Made by a program: the position numbers and the translations under genes. Below are positions 1-10,543 of a stretch of DNA of 64,000 nucleotides, one piece after another; the stretch's first letter is position 1; every line of letters begins with the position of its first letter. Where the stretch lies: assembly GCF_014652215.1 (NCBI RefSeq), contig NZ_BMYJ01000006.1, positions 116,534 through 180,533 of the forward strand, read 5' to 3'. A model generated the notes under the pieces. That model searched no databases, was not told the origin of the DNA, and was given only the letters and a program-made list of their open reading frames with translations. The stretch is from Neogemmobacter tilapiae. GTDB taxonomy: Bacteria; Pseudomonadota; Alphaproteobacteria; Rhodobacterales; Rhodobacteraceae.

Positions 1-28
1 CCCCCCCGCCGATGGGATCAGATCGCTC

Positions 29-1732
29 TTACTTGATCCGGTACCAGTCCGAAGCGCGGGACAGCTCGGCGTCCCAGGCCCCCATCACAACCCCGCCCAG
101 CGTGTTCGAGATGGCCGAGAAACGGCCACGATGCACAAGGGCGATGATCGTGCTGCTGTCTTTCGTCAGCATGTCGTTCAGCTTCTTGATGATTTCCGCA
201 CGTTTCGCGCGGTCACCCGTGGTGCGCAGTTCGGCAACCAAGGCGTCATAGGCCGGGTCGCAGAAACGGTTGATGTTTTCGCCCTGCCACTGAGTTTCCG
301 GGCTGGGGATCGCTTCACAGGTCAGCTGGCCCAGATACGTTTCCGGGTCGGTGCCATCCCATTCGTTGGCGTACATTTCCACGTCAGCATAGAACTTCTG
401 ATAGGTGTCGGGCGAAGCCGCGTCACCGCCGAAGAACACGCCCGGATCGATCTGTTTCAGCTCGACTTCAACGCCGATCTCATTCCACCAGCCTTTGACC
501 AAGGCTTGGAAGTCTTGGCGGATCGGGTTGACGGTGGTCTGATAGGTGATCGACAGTTTCACGCCGTCCTTGTCGCGGATACCGTCGCCATCGCTGTCGG
601 TCCAGCCCGCTTCGTCCAGAAGGGCCTTGGCCCCATCCAGGTTCTGCGTCAGGCATTCGGTGTTGTCCGAAGCAAAGTCAGCCGGAGCCGGCACATAGTT
701 GCAGGTCGGTTTGCCCGCTTGGCCATAGCCGATATCCACCAGCGCCTGACGGTCGATGGCAATCGACAGCGCCTTGCGCACCTTCACATCCGACAGGAAT
801 GGGTGTGGATGTTTCACGGTCGAACGTTCCGCTTCCGGCAGATCGGCGGCCGGGTTCGTCAGGTTCGTCTCGATCCGTTCCACCAGACCACCAAAGGCGC
901 TGATGAAAACGCCCTTGCCAGCCGCCGCCATTTCCTCTTGCAGTTCCGGGTTGATCTGCGTGTTCCACGCATAGTCGATCTCACCCGTTTCCATCACAGC
1001 CCGCGCCGCCGATTCCGAATCGCCGCCGCCTTTCAGCGTCACCGTTGCAAAGGCCGGTTTCGCCGGATCGCGATAGTTCGGGTTCGCCGCCAGCGACACC
1101 ACGTCATTCACCTTGAAATCGGTGACGACAAAGGGGCCGGTCCCAATCGGGTTAAAGTTCGCATCCGTGCATGTCGCCGCCGCAGCACCCAGGCAGTTCG
1201 CAAACTGCGCCTTTTGCAGCACGGGCGAGGTTGCCCCCACGAACGCCGTGTAAGGGTTCGCTTTCGGCGATTCAAAGGTGATCTTCACCGTCAGATCATC
1301 CACCGCCTCAATCGTCTTGATCCCGCCGAATTTCGACAGCTGCGCACAGCCACCTTCCGGATGGGTGCAATATTCATGCGTGAACAGCACGTCTGCCGAG
1401 GTCACCGCCGTCCCATCCGACCACAGCAGGCCGGGGGCCAGCTTCCAGGTGATCGAGGTCAGGTCGGCGGCCACACCGCCGTTTTCCAGCGTCGGGATTT
1501 CGGCGGCCAGACGCGGGAAAACCACGCCGTTCTCGTCAAAACCCGCCAGCGGCTCCAGCACCAAGGATGCCGCGTCAATGTCTTTCGTGCCGCCCGACAG
1601 ATAGGGCGTCATCACCGAAACCGCCTGCGAATACAGCAGTTTCAACTCGCCATCCGTGCCCCGTTCCGCTTGGGCCGCAGGGGCCAGCGCAAAGGCCGCT
1701 GTTGCGCCCAAAAGGGCTGTTCTCAATTTCAT
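29..1732 (-). CDS. ABC transporter substrate-binding protein, family 5 (peptide type)
   Basis: A 567-residue periplasmic binding protein of the Dpp/Opp family (SBP family 5), which delivers peptides or similar solutes to an inner-membrane ABC importer. The N-terminus is a Sec signal peptide with cleavage expected after AAQAE-type residues near 22. The mature protein has the family-typical size and the usual 'W.DG..vTsaDV.fT' segment near residue 110. Its ATG overlaps the TGA of the upstream ATPase gene (ATGA), so it is the third gene of the minus-strand operon. Placing the binding protein after two ATPases is less common than placing it first. Permease genes are not in the window and may lie beyond base 1. 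The true ligand cannot be read from the sequence; nickel, glutathione or sugar oligomers remain possible. Confidence 0.9.
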   Translation of the reverse strand: MKLRTALLGATAAFALAPAAQAERGTDGELKLLYSQAVSVMTPYLSGGTKDIDAASLVLEPLAGFDENGVVFPRLAAEIPTLENGGVAADLTSITWKLAPGLLWSDGTAVTSADVLFTHEYCTHPEGGCAQLSKFGGIKTIEAVDDLTVKITFESPKANPYTAFVGATSPVLQKAQFANCLGAAAATCTDANFNPIGTGPFVVTDFKVNDVVSLAANPNYRDPAKPAFATVTLKGGGDSESAARAVMETGEIDYAWNTQINPELQEEMAAAGKGVFISAFGGLVERIETNLTNPAADLPEAERSTVKHPHPFLSDVKVRKALSIAIDRQALVDIGYGQAGKPTCNYVPAPADFASDNTECLTQNLDGAKALLDEAGWTDSDGDGIRDKDGVKLSITYQTTVNPIRQDFQALVKGWWNEIGVEVELKQIDPGVFFGGDAASPDTYQKFYADVEMYANEWDGTDPETYLGQLTCEAIPSPETQWQGENINRFCDPAYDALVAELRTTGDRAKRAEIIKKLNDMLTKDSSTIIALVHRGRFSAISNTLGGVVMGAWDAELSRASDWYRIK

Positions 1733-2790
1733 GCGCGTTCTCCTTGTTGGTTGGGCTCGATCGCCTCGGGTTTTTTAGGGCCGGTTGATCCGGCACGGTT
1801 TTGTATTTCCACGAAATGGCAGGCCACATGCCGCCCCGGCGCCACTTCCCGCAGGGCAGGGGCCTCGGTCTTGCAAATCGCCTCCACCTCTGGGCAGCGC
1901 GTGCAAAACGCACAGCCCTTCGGCGGGTTTGCCGGGCTGGGAACATCCCCCTTCAGAATGATCCGCTGCCGCGTTGTTTCTGCATTCGGGTCCGCCTCGG
2001 GCACCGCCGACAGCAGCGCCTTTGCATAGGGATGCAACGGGTTTGCATACAAATCATCCCGCGGCGACAGTTCTGCCACCCGCCCCAGATACATCACGCA
2101 AACCCGGTCCGCGATATGCCGCACCATCGAAAGGTCATGGCTGATGAACAGATAGGTCAGCCCCAGCTTGTCCTGCAAATCCTCCAGCAGGTTCACCACC
2201 TGCGCCTGAATCGACACGTCCAAGGCCGCAATCGGCTCATCACACACGATGAACTTCGGGTTCAACGCCAAGGCCCGCGCAATCCCGATCCGCTGCCGCT
2301 GCCCCCCCGAAAACTCATAGGGGAAACGGTTCTGGAAAATCCGGTTCAACCCCACTTGATCCATCAGTTCCAGCACACGCGCCTGCCGCCCCGCTGCGTC
2401 CAGATCAGTATGCTCCACCAAAGGTTCCCCGATGATTTCCGACACCGTCATCCGCGGGTTCAGGCTCGCCTGTGGATCCTGAAACACCATCTGCATCTTC
2501 GGCCGGATTGGCCGCAATTCTCCCACCGACAGGTCCGAAATATCCGTCCCGTCGATCCGGACCTTGCCCCCCGACAGGTCATACAGCCGCAAAAGCGCCC
2601 GCCCCACCGTCGATTTCCCGCAGCCCGATTCCCCCACCAGACCCAGGGTTTCCCCTTCAAAGATGTCGAAACTCACCCCATCCACGGCCTTCACATCGCC
2701 CGTATGACGCCGCAACACCCCTGTATGGATCGGGAAATACAGGCGCAGGTCTTCCACCTGCACCAATTTGCGCGGGCTTTCGTCAAGCAT
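1729..2790 (-). CDS. ABC transporter ATP-binding protein, DppF/OppF type
   Basis: A 353-residue cytoplasmic ATPase that powers the peptide-type importer together with the partner ATPase upstream. Visible motifs are Walker [10 protein letters not shown], the ABC signature SGGQRQRIG and Walker [13 protein letters not shown]. The C-terminal oligopeptide-transporter extension has the typical cysteine cluster ([14 protein letters not shown]). I chose the ATG at 2790 (MLDESP), which overlaps the upstream stop by 8 bases. A longer start at 2805 would only add five residues. Its TGA overlaps the next ATG, so the three genes look translationally coupled. Confidence 0.93.
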   Translation of the reverse strand: MLDESPRKLVQVEDLRLYFPIHTGVLRRHTGDVKAVDGVSFDIFEGETLGLVGESGCGKSTVGRALLRLYDLSGGKVRIDGTDISDLSVGELRPIRPKMQMVFQDPQASLNPRMTVSEIIGEPLVEHTDLDAAGRQARVLELMDQVGLNRIFQNRFPYEFSGGQRQRIGIARALALNPKFIVCDEPIAALDVSIQAQVVNLLEDLQDKLGLTYLFISHDLSMVRHIADRVCVMYLGRVAELSPRDDLYANPLHPYAKALLSAVPEADPNAETTRQRIILKGDVPSPANPPKGCAFCTRCPEVEAICKTEAPALREVAPGRHVACHFVEIQNRAGSTGPKKPEAIEPNQQGERA

Positions 2791-3784
2791 GGGCCACCTC
2801 GGCATTCACCACCCAATGGCAGGCCACATCATGCCCATGCCCCACCGGACGCCGCAGCGGGTTTTCCGCATCACACCGTTCAAACCGATGCGTGCAACGC
2901 GCACGAAACGCGCAGGCCGTCGGATGCGCTGTCAAAATCGGCGGCTGCCCCTCGATCACCTGCAACCGCGCCTGCCGCGCCCCCGTCAGATGCGGCACCG
3001 TCTTCAACAGCGCCCGCGTATAGGGATGCTGCGGCCGTGCAAACAAATCTTTCACCGGCGCCTGTTCCACCACTTGCCCGCCGTACATCACCATCACCCG
3101 GTCCGCGATGCCCGCAATCACCCCCAGATCATGCGTTATCCAGATGATCGCCATCCCCAGCTTTTTGCGCAGGTCTTTCACCAGCTCCAGAATCTGCGCC
3201 TGAATGGTCACGTCCAGCGCCGTCGTCGGCTCATCCGCGATCAGCACCTCTGGGTCGCAGGCCAAGGCAATCGCAATCATCACCCGCTGCCGCATGCCGC
3301 CCGAAAACTGGTGCGGATAGGATTTCAGCCGTTTGCGCGCATCGGGAATGCCCACCAGCTCCAGCAGCTCCACCGCCCGTTCCGTGGCCTGCGCCTTTGT
3401 CATCCCCATATGCAGCCGCAAAGGCTCCATAATCTGACTACCCACCGTGAACACCGGGTTCAGGCTTGTCATCGGGTCTTGGAACACAAATCCGATCCGC
3501 TTGCCGCGCACCCCCCGCAGCACTTCTGCCGGGGCTGTCCGCAGGTCAATATCCCCCAGCATCACCTGCCCACCGCGAATATCGGCCGGCGGCTGCGGCA
3601 ACAGCCCGATCAGCGACATCATCGTCACCGATTTGCCGGAACCGCTTTCCCCCACAACCCCCAGCAATTCGCCGGGTTGCAGATGAAAGCTGACGTTGTT
3701 CACCGCATGGACCTCGCCACCGCGAGTCCGGAATACCGTTTTCAAGTCCTTGACATCAAGGACGGGCAAGGCCCCATCGGGCAT
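2783..3784 (-). CDS. ABC transporter ATP-binding protein, DppD/OppD type
   Basis: A 333-residue ATPase, first gene of the minus-strand peptide-type operon. Walker [10 protein letters not shown] lies near residues 45-52, the signature is SGGMRQRV, and Walker B is [12 protein letters not shown]. The C-terminal extension [14 protein letters not shown] is the cysteine-bearing tail typical of Dpp/Opp ATPases. It pairs with the following DppF-type subunit to form the nucleotide-binding dimer. The 257-base region upstream of the gene also serves the divergent M20 amidohydrolase and contains a near-perfect palindrome that could regulate both. Confidence 0.93.
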   Translation of the reverse strand: MPDGALPVLDVKDLKTVFRTRGGEVHAVNNVSFHLQPGELLGVVGESGSGKSVTMMSLIGLLPQPPADIRGGQVMLGDIDLRTAPAEVLRGVRGKRIGFVFQDPMTSLNPVFTVGSQIMEPLRLHMGMTKAQATERAVELLELVGIPDARKRLKSYPHQFSGGMRQRVMIAIALACDPEVLIADEPTTALDVTIQAQILELVKDLRKKLGMAIIWITHDLGVIAGIADRVMVMYGGQVVEQAPVKDLFARPQHPYTRALLKTVPHLTGARQARLQVIEGQPPILTAHPTACAFRARCTHRFERCDAENPLRRPVGHGHDVACHWVVNAEVAHA

Positions 3785-4041
3785 CCATAGCTCCCCAGTT
3801 TCTTGTTTTTATTTGTTTTTCGGCGCGTTTTCGTTTTGCGACCGTTTTCTTTCGCCCATCTTGACGATTTTTCAACGTGCCGCAAGATTCGTTCGCGGAA
3901 ATAGTTGACCATCTGGACAAAAACCATTGAAAAGTGTCGAAGTGAAAGGGTTTAGCCCGGAAATGACGCAACGTTACGAAAGGGAAGGGGCCTTGCCCTT
4001 CCGTCGTGACAGGCGCAGGCTTCACCTCAAAGGAGACACCC
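3785..4041. promoter_or_regulatory. Divergent control region, peptide ABC operon / M20 amidohydrolase
   Basis: A 257-base AT-richer region between two divergent transcription units. It holds the palindrome at 3905-3920 and a GC hairpin in the amidohydrolase leader (GGAAGGG 3983-3989 with CCCTTCC 3996-4002). The ribosome binding site AAAGGAGA at about 4029-4036 fixes the M20 start. No protein-coding signal is convincing here. Confidence 0.6.
3905..3920. promoter_or_regulatory. Candidate operator palindrome
   Basis: The sequence TTGACCATCTGGACAA is a 7-2-7 inverted repeat with one mismatched pair. It lies midway in the divergent intergenic region. The shape resembles operators of GntR-family repressors, which often control peptide or amino-acid uptake genes. 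No such regulator gene is in the neighbourhood, so this is inference. Confidence 0.4.
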
Positions 4042-5204
<1,163 letters not shown>

Positions 5205-5208
<4 letters not shown>

Positions 5209-5569
5209 TCGGCGCGGTTCTGGTCGGCCTGATCGCGGCGCTGCATGTCTATATTCTGGTGCTGGAGATGTTCCTGTGGACGAAACCGCAGGGCCAAAAG
5301 GCCTTTAACCTGACACCAGAATTCGCCCAAGCCACCAAATCACTGGCCGCGAACCAGGGACTTTACAACGGCTTTCTGGCGGCGGGGCTGATCTGGGCCT
5401 TGCTGGCGCGAATACCGGGGGCAGGGCAGGGCAGGGCATCGCCCTGTTCTTCTTGACCTGCATTCTGGTGGCAGGCGTTTTCGGAGCTCTGACGGCAGCA
5501 CGCAAGATTCTGTTCATCCAATCCGTGCCCGCGATGTTGGCCCTATTGGCCGTTTGGAGCGGCGTTTAA
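5205..5569 (+). pseudogene. DUF1304 family membrane protein, frameshifted in a GGGCA repeat
   Basis: The first frame (5205-5456) encodes MIGAVLVGLIAALHVYILV..., the start of a small four-helix DUF1304-type membrane protein of unknown function. The reading frame then breaks, and the family-like C-terminal half (GIALFFLTCILVAGVFGALTA...) continues in the +2 frame to a TAA at 5567-5569. The break is exactly at four tandem GGGCA units (5419-5438). Removing one 5-base unit restores one continuous frame of about 119 residues, the normal family length. It is therefore a slipped-strand mutation, a phase-variable state or a sequencing error. The ATG overlaps the M20 stop (ATGA). Confidence 0.75.
5419..5438 (+). 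repeat. Tandem GGGCA x4 microsatellite inside the DUF1304-type gene
   Basis: Four perfect copies of GGGCA lie back to back. The flanking coding frames differ by 5 bases modulo 3, so loss or gain of one unit would switch the gene on or off. This is seen directly in the sequence; the biological switching is inference. Confidence 0.85.
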
Positions 5570-5589
5570 CAACAGTTTCCCGATGGGCT

Positions 5590-6249
5590 TCAACCCAAAA
5601 GGTTCCGTGCCAGGTCGGGAAGCGCGTCGAAATGATGCAGCAAGGCCTCCGGGGTCAGTCGGGCAATGGCTCGGCCTTCGGGCCCAAAGGTCACCAAGGC
5701 CACCGGAACGCCTACCGCCAAACCTGTTTTCCGGTCCGTTTCAGTATCGCCAATCAGCATTGACCGGTCAACCTGCCCTCCGGCACGCATCACCGATGCC
5801 AAATAGGGCGCAGGATCAGGTTTGCGGGTCGGCAATGTGTCAGCCCCGACCAAGGCATCAAACAGATTGCTGATCCCTAGGGCCGCAACCAGCTTTACCG
5901 CCAGCGCCTCGGGCTTATTCGTGCAAATCGCGGTGCGGAAACCATCCGCGCGCAAGGATCGCACCGCCTCTGCTGCGCCAGGATAAAGTCGTGTGTGAAC
6001 GGCAATTGCCGCGTCATAGGCGGCCAAAAGGCGCGGATATTGCGCGGTTTCCAACGCCGGATCGTCGATCCCCAGCCGAGAAAAGCCCAGCCGCAACATG
6101 GCCCGCCCACCGTGGAAGGCGGTGAGGGCATCCTCTGGCCCCAGCAGATTGCCATGCCCCAAATCGCGGAAACAAACATTCGCAGCCGCCAGCAGATCGG
6201 CCGAAGTATCGGCCAAGGTGCCGTCCAGATCAAAGACAACGGTCCGCAT
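5590..6249 (-). CDS. gph: Phosphoglycolate phosphatase, HAD superfamily
   Basis: A 219-residue HAD hydrolase that dephosphorylates 2-phosphoglycolate, made by Rubisco oxygenation or DNA repair. The ATG at 6249 places the catalytic motif FDLDGTLADT at residues 6-15. Further motifs are ICTNKP (motif II), KPDPAPY with the motif III lysine, and GDTETD (motif IV). An upstream in-frame ATG would add 32 residues ahead of the catalytic Asp motif and is unlikely. It is divergent from glmU with 83 bases between starts. Other small sugar-phosphate phosphatases of this class remain possible. Confidence 0.85.
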   Translation of the reverse strand: MRTVVFDLDGTLADTSADLLAAANVCFRDLGHGNLLGPEDALTAFHGGRAMLRLGFSRLGIDDPALETAQYPRLLAAYDAAIAVHTRLYPGAAEAVRSLRADGFRTAICTNKPEALAVKLVAALGISNLFDALVGADTLPTRKPDPAPYLASVMRAGGQVDRSMLIGDTETDRKTGLAVGVPVALVTFGPEGRAIARLTPEALLHHFDALPDLARNLLG

Positions 6250-6332
6250 GCTGTAACCTTCCGTGAGGAACCGCCCCTTGCGGCCTTGCCCCATGCGGGT
6301 AAAACGGGCGCAAGAATAAAGGAAGGGGCAGA

Positions 6333-7670
6333 ATGCAGGTTTCATTGATCATCCTTGCGGCAGGCATGGGTTCGCGGATGAATTCCGACCTGCCCAAGGT
6401 GCTGCACCCACTGGGCGCTGCACCGATGTTGCACCATGCCATGGCCGCCGGAAGGGCGCTGGAGCCGTCGAAGGTGATCGTTGTAACGGGCCATGGGGCG
6501 GAAGCCGTGGCCAAGGCCGCAGCGGCTTTTGACCCGGATGCGATCATCGCCCATCAGACCGAACAACTGGGCACCGGCCATGCCGTGGCGCAGGCCTTGC
6601 CGCATCTTTCGGGCGGCGATGCTGTGGTTCTTTATGGCGACACGCCCTTTGTCACCGCCGATACGCTGGAACGAATGGTCGAGGCGCGGGCGCGTCATGC
6701 GGTGGTGGCGCTTGGCTTTCATGCGGCTGACCCGGGGCGCTATGGCCGGATGTTGGCCGAGGGCGAGGATCTGCAACGCATCGTCGAATGGAAGGATGCC
6801 AGCGACGAACAGCGGGCGATCACCCTGTGCAATTCAGGCCTGATCTGTGCCGAAGCCGCGCTCTTGGCCGAACTGATCGCCGCCGTGGGCAACGACAATG
6901 CGGCGGGGGAATATTATCTGACCGACATCGTGGCCTTGGCCCGCCAGCGTGGCCATTCGGCAGGGGTCGTCATCTGCGACGAAAGCGAAACCCTGGGCAT
7001 CAACACCCGCGCCGAACTGGCGGGGGCCGAGGCCGCTTTTCAGGCGCGGGCGCGTTTGGACGCTTTGGAGGACGGGGTGACATTGACGGCCCCCGAAACC
7101 GTGTTTTTTGCCTTGGATACGTTCATCGGGCGGGATGCGGTGATCGGGCCGAACGTGATTTTCGGGCCGGGCGTGACCATTGAATCGGGGGCCGAGATCA
7201 AGGGCTTCTGCCATCTGGAAGGCTGCCATATCTCGCGCGGGGCGACAGTGGGGCCGTTCGCGCGGCTGCGTCCCGGGGCGGAACTGGCCGAGGATGTGCA
7301 TGTCGGCAACTTTGTGGAAATCAAGAACGCCGTGCTGGACGAAGGGGTCAAGGTGGGCCACCTGACCTATCTGGGCGATGCACAGATCGGTGAGTTTACC
7401 AACATCGGGGCGGGGACGGTGACCTGCAACTATGATGGGGTGATGAAGCACCGCACGGTGATCGGCGCACGGGCTTTTATCGGGTCGGACACCATGCTGG
7501 TGGCCCCGGTGACGGTGGGGGCAGGCGCCATGACGGCAAGCGGTTCGGTGATCACCGAGGATGTGCCGGCCGAGGCTATGGCCGTGGCGCGGTCGCGGCA
7601 GGTGAACAAGGCGGGGCTTGCGGTGCGGTTGATGGAACGGCTGCGGGCGATCAAAGCGGGGAAAGCGTAA
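6333..7670 (+). CDS. glmU: Bifunctional UDP-N-acetylglucosamine pyrophosphorylase / glucosamine-1-phosphate acetyltransferase
   Basis: A 445-residue two-domain enzyme that makes UDP-GlcNAc for peptidoglycan and LPS. The N-terminal uridylyltransferase has the signature LAAGMGSRMNSDLPKVLHPL (GS instead of the usual GT). The C-terminal half (from about residue 245) is a left-handed beta-helix of hexapeptide repeats with the acetyltransferase segment NFVEIKNAVL...YLGDA.IGEFTNIGAGT. A GGAAGGGG site precedes the ATG by 4 bases. The TAA is followed directly by the glmS ATG, so the two consecutive steps of the pathway are co-transcribed. Confidence 0.97.
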   Translation: MQVSLIILAAGMGSRMNSDLPKVLHPLGAAPMLHHAMAAGRALEPSKVIVVTGHGAEAVAKAAAAFDPDAIIAHQTEQLGTGHAVAQALPHLSGGDAVVLYGDTPFVTADTLERMVEARARHAVVALGFHAADPGRYGRMLAEGEDLQRIVEWKDASDEQRAITLCNSGLICAEAALLAELIAAVGNDNAAGEYYLTDIVALARQRGHSAGVVICDESETLGINTRAELAGAEAAFQARARLDALEDGVTLTAPETVFFALDTFIGRDAVIGPNVIFGPGVTIESGAEIKGFCHLEGCHISRGATVGPFARLRPGAELAEDVHVGNFVEIKNAVLDEGVKVGHLTYLGDAQIGEFTNIGAGTVTCNYDGVMKHRTVIGARAFIGSDTMLVAPVTVGAGAMTASGSVITEDVPAEAMAVARSRQVNKAGLAVRLMERLRAIKAGKA

Positions 7671-9479
7671 ATGTGCGGGATCATTGGCATTCTTGGTAAT
7701 CACGAGGTCTCCCCGCTGCTGGTCGAAGGCCTGAAACGGCTGGAATATCGCGGCTATGACAGCGCCGGGATTGCGACGATTCACGACGGGCGGCTGGATC
7801 GGCGGCGGGCGGTGGGCAAGCTGATCAACCTGTCGGACCATCTGGTTCACAACCCGTTGCCCGGCAAATCGGGGATCGGCCATACCCGCTGGGCCACGCA
7901 TGGCGGGGTGACGGTTCCGAACGCCCATCCGCATAAGGCGGGGCCAGTGGCGGTGGTACACAACGGCATTATCGAGAATTTCCGTGAGCTGCGGAATGAA
8001 CTGACCGCTGCGGGCTATGTCTTTGAATCGGAAACCGACACGGAGACGGTTGCGCTTTCCTTGCAAATGCAGATCGACCGGGGCCTTTCGCCCGTTCAGG
8101 CCGCTCAATCGGTCTTACCGCGCCTGCGGGGCGCTTTCGCCCTGTGCTGCCTGTTTGACGGCGAGCCGGACCTGATGATCGCCGCCCGCCATGGCCCGCC
8201 CTTGGCGATTGGGCATGGGGATGGCGAGATGTATGTCGGCTCGGATGCCATCGCGCTGGCCCCGCTGACCAATCAGATCACCTATCTCGAGGACGGCGAT
8301 TGGGCTGTGGTGCGCCGTTCGGGGGCCGAGATCTTTGGGCCGGACAATGCGCCGATCCAGCGGCAGAAGATGGTGGTGAACATCGACGCCACGCGGATTG
8401 AAAAGGGCGGGTTCAAGCATTTCATGGCCAAGGAAATCGCTGAACAGCCGGGCGTTCTGGCCGATGCGATGGCGCATTATCTGCAAGATGACCGACTGAA
8501 TATCGACGTGGATTTCGCGGGGGTGGGCCGGATCACGATGGTCGCTTGCGGGACGGCCTCTTATGCTTGTCATGTGGCGAAATATTGGTTCGAACAGATT
8601 GCGGGCCTGCCTTGCGAGTTCGATATTGCGTCCGAGTTCCGCTACCGGGAACCCGTTCTCTCGCCGACCTCATGGGCGCTGTTCGTCTCCCAGTCGGGCG
8701 AGACGGCGGATACTTTGGCCGCGCTTCGCTATGCCCGCGAACATGTCGCGCGGATTGTTTCGGTGGTGAATGTGCCCACGTCGAGCATCGCCCGCGAAAG
8801 CGATCTGGCGCTGCCGATCATGGCGGGGGTGGAGGTGGGCGTGGCCTCGACCAAGGCCTTTACCTGTCAGCTTTTGGTGCTGGCCTTGCTGGCCTTGAAG
8901 GCGGGCGTCGACCGGGGGCGGCTGGATGCGGCGGCTTTGGCGGGGCATATCGCAGCCCTGCGCGCCTTGCCGGGGTTGATGAACCACGCCCTGCAAATGT
9001 CGGGCGATATTGCGGGCGTGGCGGATGATCTGGCCCGGGCGCGGGATGTGCTGTTTCTGGGGCGGGGGGCGATGTTTCCGCTGGCCTTGGAAGGGGCGCT
9101 GAAGCTGAAAGAGATCAGCTATATCCATGCCGAGGGCTATGCCAGCGGAGAGCTGAAACACGGGCCAATTGCCCTGATTGATGAGGATGTCCCCGTCATC
9201 GTGCTGGCCCCTCGGGATGCTCTGTTCGAAAAGACCGTTTCGAACATGCAGGAGGTGATGGCCCGCAATGGGAAAGTCCTGCTGATTTCCGACAAGGCGG
9301 GGGTTGAGGAAGCGGGGCAGAAAACTTGGGCGCGGCTGATGATGCCCGATTGTTCGCCGATGTTCGCCCCGATTTTGTATGCCCTGCCCGCCCAGTTGCT
9401 GGCCTATCATACGGCGGTGGCGAAGGGGACGGATGTGGACCAGCCGCGGAATTTGGCGAAGTCGGTGACGGTGGAGTGA
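7671..9479 (+). CDS. glmS: Glutamine-fructose-6-phosphate aminotransferase (isomerizing)
   Basis: A 602-residue cytoplasmic enzyme that makes glucosamine-6-phosphate from fructose-6-phosphate and glutamine. MCGIIGILG supplies the N-terminal Cys nucleophile of the glutaminase domain. Two SIS sugar-isomerase domains follow, with SQSGETADT and the GRGAMFPLALEGALKLKEISY segment. The C-terminus DVDQPRNLAKSVTVE is the diagnostic family tail. There is no ribozyme-like leader; translation probably depends on coupling to glmU, whose stop codon abuts this ATG. Confidence 0.97.
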   Translation: MCGIIGILGNHEVSPLLVEGLKRLEYRGYDSAGIATIHDGRLDRRRAVGKLINLSDHLVHNPLPGKSGIGHTRWATHGGVTVPNAHPHKAGPVAVVHNGIIENFRELRNELTAAGYVFESETDTETVALSLQMQIDRGLSPVQAAQSVLPRLRGAFALCCLFDGEPDLMIAARHGPPLAIGHGDGEMYVGSDAIALAPLTNQITYLEDGDWAVVRRSGAEIFGPDNAPIQRQKMVVNIDATRIEKGGFKHFMAKEIAEQPGVLADAMAHYLQDDRLNIDVDFAGVGRITMVACGTASYACHVAKYWFEQIAGLPCEFDIASEFRYREPVLSPTSWALFVSQSGETADTLAALRYAREHVARIVSVVNVPTSSIARESDLALPIMAGVEVGVASTKAFTCQLLVLALLALKAGVDRGRLDAAALAGHIAALRALPGLMNHALQMSGDIAGVADDLARARDVLFLGRGAMFPLALEGALKLKEISYIHAEGYASGELKHGPIALIDEDVPVIVLAPRDALFEKTVSNMQEVMARNGKVLLISDKAGVEEAGQKTWARLMMPDCSPMFAPILYALPAQLLAYHTAVAKGTDVDQPRNLAKSVTVE

Positions 9480-9759
9480 CCGGGTTTTCACGCGTGAAAT
9501 GGGTGGTAAGGGGTTGATCTAAATTATCTATTCAATAATTTGAATACGATAATCCCCTGCCGTTAACCAGTGCAACGCGCCGGGGCCGAAGTGAATTTTC
9601 AACCAAGCATCCCGGTGTCCTGACGCGGCGGTGAAAGGGAAAGGATTTAGACAAACCGAAGAGTATGGCCAAGCAGTTAGAATGTAGAGAGTTGAGCAAA
9701 GTGGTCGTTGCAATGAAGAGTCTTGAAGGCACCGAAATACTCAAATCTGGAGAGCTTCC
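9480..9759. other. AT-rich intergenic region after glmS
   Basis: 280 bases with no convincing gene. Directly after the glmS stop is a perfect 14-base palindrome (9486-9499). The rest turns visibly AT-rich toward the next gene. A minus-strand reading of about 60 codons ending at 9528 (…HWLTAGDYRIQIIE) has protein-like character and could be a remnant, but nothing supports its expression. Confidence 0.4.
9486..9499. repeat. 14-base perfect palindrome TTTCACGCGTGAAA
   Basis: This self-complementary sequence lies 7 bases after the glmS stop. It could be a transcription factor site, a short-stem terminator without a T tract, or a copy of a dispersed palindrome. Only its symmetry is directly seen. 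Confidence 0.5.
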
Positions 9760-10380
9760 ATGATGAAGTTAAAAGGCATTCTGCTCGGCGTGGCCTTTCT
9801 GATTTCGACAGTTTGTTCCTCTTTTGGCGAGGAAAACAAATTTGTTGCGACGAACGTTGAATCTTTGCGTGATGTTGAAAACATTTTAAGAAATATTGCC
9901 ACGCCGACCTTGGAAGTATCACCAGAAAAGTTTTGCCTTGAAATCACCAAAACGTGGCTGAATGAGGGTGAGTTTAGCAATAAGTATGATTGCAAGGCAG
10001 TTCATTCCATTTGGAAGGTTAGCGATTTTGACAATATTTTCATTTGGGTTGATTGGGTTAAGGGAAGAGATATTGGGGTGTTTCTTGTCGATCGTTGGCA
10101 TAATATCACATTTTTTTATCTCCGAACTGGCGAATTTGAAAATTCCATTATTATAGAAAAAACAATTTCGCCGTTCAAGGTTCCAAAGGGTAGATGCACC
10201 GGGCCTAACTTCACCATATCACTTACTTTTACGCATGTTGTTGGAAGCGCCATTTTGAACAAATTTTCTTTGAACGCAGAACGGGAAGTCGCCGTTTGTC
10301 CGGGAGGTGTCAACCTGGAAGGGAAAAGGTCGCCGCATCAATTGGGTGGATTTTCTTATTGGATACAGGCATTGGATTGA
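9760..10380 (+). CDS. Exported hypothetical protein, AT-rich gene
   Basis: A 206-residue protein of no recognised family. It begins with a clear Sec signal peptide (MMKLKGILLGVAFLIS...SSFGEE, cleavage near residue 24), so it is likely periplasmic. The mature part is rich in Phe, Ile, Asn and Trp and has four cysteines that could pair (FCLEI, YDCKA, GRCTG, AVCPG). The codon use is far more AT-rich than in glmS upstream or the genes downstream, which suggests horizontal acquisition. The start is uncertain by one codon (ATGATG). It is flanked by intergenic gaps on both sides, so it is probably monocistronic. Confidence 0.7.
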   Translation: MMKLKGILLGVAFLISTVCSSFGEENKFVATNVESLRDVENILRNIATPTLEVSPEKFCLEITKTWLNEGEFSNKYDCKAVHSIWKVSDFDNIFIWVDWVKGRDIGVFLVDRWHNITFFYLRTGEFENSIIIEKTISPFKVPKGRCTGPNFTISLTFTHVVGSAILNKFSLNAEREVAVCPGGVNLEGKRSPHQLGGFSYWIQALD

Positions 10381-10409
10381 TGCAGTGTCAAGATTTGCAT
10401 GTCGTTCAA

Positions 10410-10427
10410 TTGCGTCCTACGACGCAA
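10410..10427. terminator. Inverted repeat after the AT-rich gene
   Basis: TTGCGTC and GACGCAA form a perfect 7-base stem with a 4-base loop, 30 bases after the stop of the exported hypothetical. It lacks a long T tract, so it could be a weak terminator or an operator for the next gene. Confidence 0.35.
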
Positions 10428-10543
10428 GTCATCGGTGCATTGCCCCCCCTCTCTTGTGCCCGCTACCCGCATGTATCAAGGTGCATGCAAAGTAGTTGCA
10501 CCACAAATACGACAGTCCCCCCAACCGTAAGGCCTTGAACCCC

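Noticed and set aside
131-2029. Long plus-strand open frame opposite the binding-protein and ATPase genes
   Set aside because: It mirrors real minus-strand genes with clear motifs; its translation is Arg/His-rich, typical of antisense frames in high-GC DNA.
7671-7760. glmS ribozyme / riboswitch upstream of glmS
   Set aside because: glmS follows the glmU stop with no spacer, so there is no leader to hold a ribozyme.
9528-9713. Minus-strand reading frame in the AT-rich gap after glmS (ends HWLTAGDYRIQIIE)
   Set aside because: No start with a ribosome site, no domain, no neighbour support. At best a remnant of a lost gene.
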